Source of the DNA: JAFEDN01 sp963712715
GTDB lineage: Bacteria > Pseudomonadota > Gammaproteobacteria > Coxiellales > Coxiellaceae
Length of the DNA stretch: 64,000 nucleotides
Assembly: GCA_963712715.1 (NCBI GenBank)
Contig: CAVQJI010000035.1
Location: forward strand, 1 to 64,000
Reading direction: 5' to 3'
Made by a program: the position numbers and the translations under genes. The notes below the pieces were generated by a model, which was not told the DNA's origin, ran no database searches, and saw only the letters and a program-made list of their open reading frames with translations. Positions 59,811-64,000 of the stretch are shown here, piece by piece; positions within the stretch are counted from its first letter, which is position 1, and every line of letters begins with the position of its first letter.

Positions 59811-62057
59811 TTATTTATGAGCATGCGGATCGAGGCCGACGACCCGATGCAGAATTTTATCGCCATCCCGGGTGCGCACGGTGGTGCTGCGGGTGAAAAG
59901 GCGCAGATCGCCAAATTCGCCGTAATTTCTGAATTTTGCCGAGGCCGGCACGCGATTTTCGCCGGTGGTTAAATCGTCGCATAGCGTCGCGCTGACAAAT
60001 TTCCAGCTCTGCTCCTTTGTCCCAATCGGCGCCTGTAAAGCGGATTGGCGTAATTTCTGATATAAAGCCTGGGGATAACCGGCAGGCATGTGTTTCAGTT
60101 CAAGATCAAATACAACGTAGTGGCGGTTTTGCGATAAAATAGCCGGTCTCATCAATTGCACGGGACATTTTTCATCGTTGGGAATATAACAATGCTTTCC
60201 CCAGCGGATTGTAGCGGAAGAGGGGATTTTTGTTTCGAATTTTTCTTCCTTATTTTCCGGAAGTTTATTTTTGCGCTCTTTTTTCCTGAAAGGCGCGGAG
60301 TAGAAGTTTTCCCATAAGCTAAAACTGGAAACAGGCGCTGCCTCATTGAGCAAGCTGGCGAGCGGGCCGGATTGTCCTGATAATGATTCGAGAACGCTGG
60401 TGATTTTTTTATCTTCAAGCGGAGAATGCCCGGTAATAATCAATAAAGGGGCTTCGTGCACGGCGGTATTGCCGGCGCGTTTCATTTCTTCAAAGAAAAC
60501 CGCTAATCTGGTGAGAAAAGATCCAGCGATTTCAAGATGAAAACGGGCAGTGGGTAAATCTTTTTTATCCTGGCGATGAATTTCAAGCAAAGCAGGGTTA
60601 GATAGCAATTTCTTTATGATTTGCAAAATTTGTAATTTCAGTTCGTGGATATTTTTAAGCCGCAAGATGGCGGCGGAAAAATTTTCGGCGATGCGGGTCG
60701 CGCGTCTGGCATTTAAATTTTCATCCGCGGGAATGAAAACCCGATCATCGCTAGAATGATAAGTGGCGATACCCTGTTGCTGCAGGTAATACTCCAGTTT
60801 TCTGGCGAGCGTGTTACCCGAAAGCGATCCCTGCCGATTCAATTGAACGTAGAAATAAATGCTGTCAATCCGGGCGGCGGGATTATTCTCCACATATTGC
60901 CAGGATTCGGCCGTCATCCCCTCCGTAATCTTATTTAAGAATTTTCCAAACTTCAGTAAATAAGCATTCTTTTGGGATGACTGCCGCCAATCGAAGAAAT
61001 CCTGGGCGCCGTCTTTCAGCGCCGTAGCGATAATTCCGAGGCATATCAATGTCATTTGCGGCGTAGAATCGATGGGATTTATCAAAAAATTATAAAGTAT
61101 TAGTACTATTGCAAATACAAGCGCATAGCGTGCCAGGGTTTTGTTGAAATTTGCACTTTGTTTTAGTTTTCTGACGGTTTGAGTTAATTCCTTAATTTCT
61201 TTTTCGGCTTCAAAGGAATTACGCTGGCCTCGCACCAGCCTGTTTCCTGGCCGTATTTTTAAAAAAAGAGGATCCAGTATCAGTTTTTGCCCGATGGCTC
61301 CTGTGACGCTCATGGAAGCATAGATCAGTTGGGTTATTCGGCGCATTCCAAATCTAAGGGATGACTGTTGTAACAATCTTTCGGCAAGCGGGAGTTGTAA
61401 AGGATCAATAACATGGCTGGTTAAGGCTTTACTCAATAAGTTCGTGATCCTGTTATTAATGAGAAGAATTTTTTGTAAACTTGATTTTTGCGGGTCTAAC
61501 TGCGCGATTAAATCATAGACAGCATTGGCATTAATTGCATTGATGGATTCAGAAGGGTAATTAGCGACTCTTTCGGTTATATCATTCGCGAAAACATTTT
61601 TCATTTCGGCAAACACTGGAAAACCGCTGGGATCTTCAAGATAACGTTTCTCTAAATAATCAGAGCATTCATTTATTGAATTGAATTTCAATAATAACTT
61701 CTCGCACATTTTTTTCACGATAGTTTTTAAAGTTTTAACGCGTGTTCTGGATGCGGCAATGTACAACATGGCCGAATGACTGATACCCTGTAGCTCCTGT
61801 TTTGCTCCCTGATATAATGGCAGAGCGAATGCATTGCGCAGATCGAGATACCAAGAGTGAAACCAGGCGTTTTCCCGGCAAAATAAAAAATGGATTAAAC
61901 CTGGAAGCACCAAAGTATTGATCAGTACGCCATAAGGACGATTAAGGAAACGATACAAGGCAAGCTGCTCTTTATACAAAGCATCCAGTTTGGCTAACTG
62001 TGCGGTGTTTGCCGGATTAAAACTATAAACTCCTTTTTGCTCCCTGCGCATAATCAA
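59811..62057 (-). CDS. Large membrane protein, tandem paralogue 1, unknown function
   Basis: A 748-residue protein I do not recognise. Two adjacent hydrophobic helices (ALVFAIVLILYNFLIN and MTLICLGIIATALKDG, about residues 310-350) follow a coiled-coil stretch (EAEKEIKELTQTVRKLKQ). A further hydrophobic segment is near residue 50 (LPGLIHFLF). The C-terminal 350 residues are soluble-looking. It lies 14 bp downstream of a paralogue on the same strand, whose C-terminal half is nearly identical, while the N-terminal parts differ. There is no signal peptide. Its N-terminus (MIMRREQKGVYSFN) may be recombinant. Confidence 0.8.
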   Translation of the reverse strand: MIMRREQKGVYSFNPANTAQLAKLDALYKEQLALYRFLNRPYGVLINTLVLPGLIHFLFCRENAWFHSWYLDLRNAFALPLYQGAKQELQGISHSAMLYIAASRTRVKTLKTIVKKMCEKLLLKFNSINECSDYLEKRYLEDPSGFPVFAEMKNVFANDITERVANYPSESINAINANAVYDLIAQLDPQKSSLQKILLINNRITNLLSKALTSHVIDPLQLPLAERLLQQSSLRFGMRRITQLIYASMSVTGAIGQKLILDPLFLKIRPGNRLVRGQRNSFEAEKEIKELTQTVRKLKQSANFNKTLARYALVFAIVLILYNFLINPIDSTPQMTLICLGIIATALKDGAQDFFDWRQSSQKNAYLLKFGKFLNKITEGMTAESWQYVENNPAARIDSIYFYVQLNRQGSLSGNTLARKLEYYLQQQGIATYHSSDDRVFIPADENLNARRATRIAENFSAAILRLKNIHELKLQILQIIKKLLSNPALLEIHRQDKKDLPTARFHLEIAGSFLTRLAVFFEEMKRAGNTAVHEAPLLIITGHSPLEDKKITSVLESLSGQSGPLASLLNEAAPVSSFSLWENFYSAPFRKKERKNKLPENKEEKFETKIPSSATIRWGKHCYIPNDEKCPVQLMRPAILSQNRHYVVFDLELKHMPAGYPQALYQKLRQSALQAPIGTKEQSWKFVSATLCDDLTTGENRVPASAKFRNYGEFGDLRLFTRSTTVRTRDGDKILHRVVGLDPHAHK

Positions 62058-62071
62058 AAATTCCTGGTATT

Positions 62072-64000
62072 TTATTTATGAGCATGTGGATCGAGGCCGA
62101 CAACCCGATGCAGAATTTTATCGCCATCCTCGGTATGCACGGTGACACTGCGGGTGAAAAGGCGGAAATCGCCAAATTCGCCGTAATTTCTAAATTTTGC
62201 CGAGGCCGTCACGCGATTTTCGCCGGTGGTTAAATCGTCGCATAGCGTCGCGCTGACAAATTTCCAGCCCTGTTCCTTTGCCCCGATTGGCGCCTGCAAA
62301 ACCGATTGGCGTAATTTTTGATATAAACCCGGCGGATAGCCGGCAGGCATGTGTTTCAGTTCGAGATCAAATGCAACGTAGTGGCGGTTTTGCGATAAAA
62401 TAGCAGGTCTCATCAATTGCACGGGACATTTTTCATCGTTGGGAATATAACAATGCTTTCCCCAGCGGATTGCAGCGGAAGAGGGGATTTTTGTTTCGAA
62501 TTTTTCTTCCTTATTTTCCGGAAGTTTATTTTTGCGCTCTTTTTTCCTGAAAGGCGCGGAGTAGAAGTTTTCCCATAAGCTAAAACTGGAAACAGGCGCT
62601 GCCTCATTGAGAAAGCCTGTGGCAGGGCCGGATTTTCCTGATAGTGATTTAAGAACGCTGATGATTTTTTTATCTTCAAGCGGAGAATGCCCGGTAATAA
62701 TCAATAAAGGGTCTTCGTGCACGGCGGTATTGCCGGCACGTTTCATTTCTTCAAAGAAAACCGCTAATCTGGGGAGAATAGAACCAGCGATTTCAAGGTG
62801 AAAATGGGCAGCGGGTAAATCTTTTTTATCCTGGCGGTAAATTTCGAGTAAAGCAGGCTTGGATAGCAATTTCTTTATGATTTGCAAAATTTGTAATTTC
62901 AGTTTGTGGATATTTTTAAGCCGCAAGACGGCAGCGGAAAAATTTTCGGCGATGCGCGCCGCGCGTCTGGCATTTAAATTTTCATCCGCGGGAATGAAAA
63001 CCTGATCATCGCTGGAATGATAAGTGGCGATGCCCTGTTGCTGCAGGTAATACTCAAGTTTTCTGGCGAGCTTTTTACCCGAAAGCGGCCCCTGCCGGTT
63101 CAATTGAACGTAGAAATAAATGCTGCCAATCGGGGCGTCGGAATTATTTTCCACATATTGCCAGGATTCAGTCGTCATCCCCTCGGTAATTTTATTTAGG
63201 AATTTTCCATACTTCAGTAAATAGGCATTTTTTTGCAAGGACTGCCGCCAATCGGAGAAATCCTGGGCGCCGTCTTTTAGTGCAGTAGCGATAATTCCAA
63301 GGCATATCAATATCATGTGCGGAGAAGATTTGGAGGAATTGAGCAAAAAATTATAAACTACCAGAGCTATTGCGAAGACAAGCACATAGCGCGCCAGGGT
63401 TTTATTGAAATTTGCACTTTGTTTTAATTTTCTTACGGTTTGAGTTAATTCCTTAATTTCTTTTTGGGCCTGGAGAAAATTACGCTGGCTTCGCACCAGC
63501 CTGTCTCCGGGCCGTATTTTTAAAAGCAGGGGGTCCAGTATCAGTTTTTGGCCAATGGCTCCTGTGACGCTCATGGAGGCATAGATCAGTTGAGTTGCCC
63601 GGTGCCTTCCAATTTGAATGGATGCCCACTGTAACACCCTTTCGATTATGGGACTTTGAAAAGGATCAATCACGTACCTGGTTAAGCCTTCCGTTACTAT
63701 GTCCAAAATCTTATGGGTAATGAAAAAAATTTTTATTAGACTGGATTTTTGCGGATCTAACTGGAGGACCCATTTATTGATATCGCCGGCATTAATCGCT
63801 TTAATCAATTTAGGAGAAAATTCAGTAACGCTATCAGTAACCTGATTCACGAATGTCTTTTTCATTTCAAAAAATTCAGGCGCTGCTTCGGGTCTTTCTA
63901 AATAAATTTTTTCTAAATAATTACAACAATCAACTATGGAATTGGTTTTCAATAATAACAGATTGCATATTTTTTTCAGTTCATTTTCTATATCATTAAA
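62072..64000 (-). CDS. Large membrane protein, tandem paralogue 2, N-terminus outside the window
   Basis: The stop is at 62072 and the frame runs through the window edge: codons before the Met at 63952 (ELKKICNLLLLKTNS) still align with paralogue 1 (VKKMCEKLLLKFNS). At least 640 residues are present. Architecture as in paralogue 1: coiled coil, two adjacent helices (YVLVFAIALVVYNFLLN, MILICLGIIATALKDG), then a large soluble region ending VVGLDPHAHK. Identity is highest in the C-terminal half. The function is unknown. Confidence 0.8.
   Translation of the reverse strand, partial: FNDIENELKKICNLLLLKTNSIVDCCNYLEKIYLERPEAAPEFFEMKKTFVNQVTDSVTEFSPKLIKAINAGDINKWVLQLDPQKSSLIKIFFITHKILDIVTEGLTRYVIDPFQSPIIERVLQWASIQIGRHRATQLIYASMSVTGAIGQKLILDPLLLKIRPGDRLVRSQRNFLQAQKEIKELTQTVRKLKQSANFNKTLARYVLVFAIALVVYNFLLNSSKSSPHMILICLGIIATALKDGAQDFSDWRQSLQKNAYLLKYGKFLNKITEGMTTESWQYVENNSDAPIGSIYFYVQLNRQGPLSGKKLARKLEYYLQQQGIATYHSSDDQVFIPADENLNARRAARIAENFSAAVLRLKNIHKLKLQILQIIKKLLSKPALLEIYRQDKKDLPAAHFHLEIAGSILPRLAVFFEEMKRAGNTAVHEDPLLIITGHSPLEDKKIISVLKSLSGKSGPATGFLNEAAPVSSFSLWENFYSAPFRKKERKNKLPENKEEKFETKIPSSAAIRWGKHCYIPNDEKCPVQLMRPAILSQNRHYVAFDLELKHMPAGYPPGLYQKLRQSVLQAPIGAKEQGWKFVSATLCDDLTTGENRVTASAKFRNYGEFGDFRLFTRSVTVHTEDGDKILHRVVGLDPHAHK

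Overview
The window looks like a chromosome segment from a host-associated gammaproteobacterium of the order Legionellales, probably close to Coxiellaceae. Three things suggest this. First, the housekeeping gene order is gammaproteobacterial: kdsD-kdsC-lptC-lptA-lptB-hpf-npr, mlaFEDCB-murA, an ibaG/grxD pair, a 180-kDa NAD-glutamate dehydrogenase, and a PmrA/QseB-type two-component system. Second, small proteins of Coxiella-typical families sit near grxD and nadA. Third, genes of eukaryotic flavour are scattered through it: Sel1 repeats, an F-box-like domain, an IQ calmodulin-binding motif, a C-terminal CaaX box, leucine-rich repeats and tandem phospholipase-D modules. These are the usual signatures of candidate Dot/Icm (type IV) effectors. 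No secretion machinery lies in the window, so secretion is inference.

Layout. 1-1.8 kb: a decayed transposon with terminal inverted repeats. 1.9-12.5 kb: Sel1 protein, M17 aminopeptidase, a fatty-acid beta-oxidation cluster (FadE, thiolase, FadJ-like), a broken membrane-protein gene and the CaaX protein. 12.6-15.6 kb: repeats, an orphan antitoxin, the F-box-like protein, a CinA-like protein and a ferredoxin. 15.6-23.7 kb: ibaG, grxD, a very large broken iron-sulfur/FAD oxidoreductase, glpE, a broken nadA, a thioredoxin-like ferredoxin, DUF2797 and small proteins. 23.8-26.2 kb: the IQ-motif protein, a MITE-like hairpin and an IS982-family element. 26.2-35.6 kb: LPS biosynthesis/transport, Mla lipid transport, murA and tsaD. 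35.6-42.7 kb: PLD protein, plsY, orn, LRR protein and an HTH remnant. 42.7-50.4 kb: 5'-nucleotidase, an AddA/AddB-like helicase-nuclease pair and an RRM protein. 50.8-59.5 kb: sensor kinase and response regulator, gdh, hinT, folE and a secreted protein. 59.5-64 kb: a nested palindrome and two tandem paralogous membrane proteins, the second cut by the window edge.

Two themes stand out. (1) Several families of short palindromic repeats have invaded the region. Unusually, many copies lie inside reading frames and keep them open (fadE, both helicase-nuclease genes, the large oxidoreductase, the gene after folE), much like the Rickettsia palindromic elements. One double copy is flanked by a 10-bp direct repeat that looks like a target duplication, and one locus nests three or four repeat families inside each other. 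(2) Tandem TTAA boxes with 11-bp periodicity, resembling the PmrA box of Legionella and Coxiella, lie 55-85 bp upstream of three effector-like genes (CaaX, IQ, PLD) and of gdh. A PmrA/QseB-type regulator is encoded next to gdh.

Many genes carry single-base indels, several in homopolymer runs. This may be genuine pseudogene formation or assembly error; the sequence alone cannot decide. I found no tRNA, rRNA or CRISPR array.
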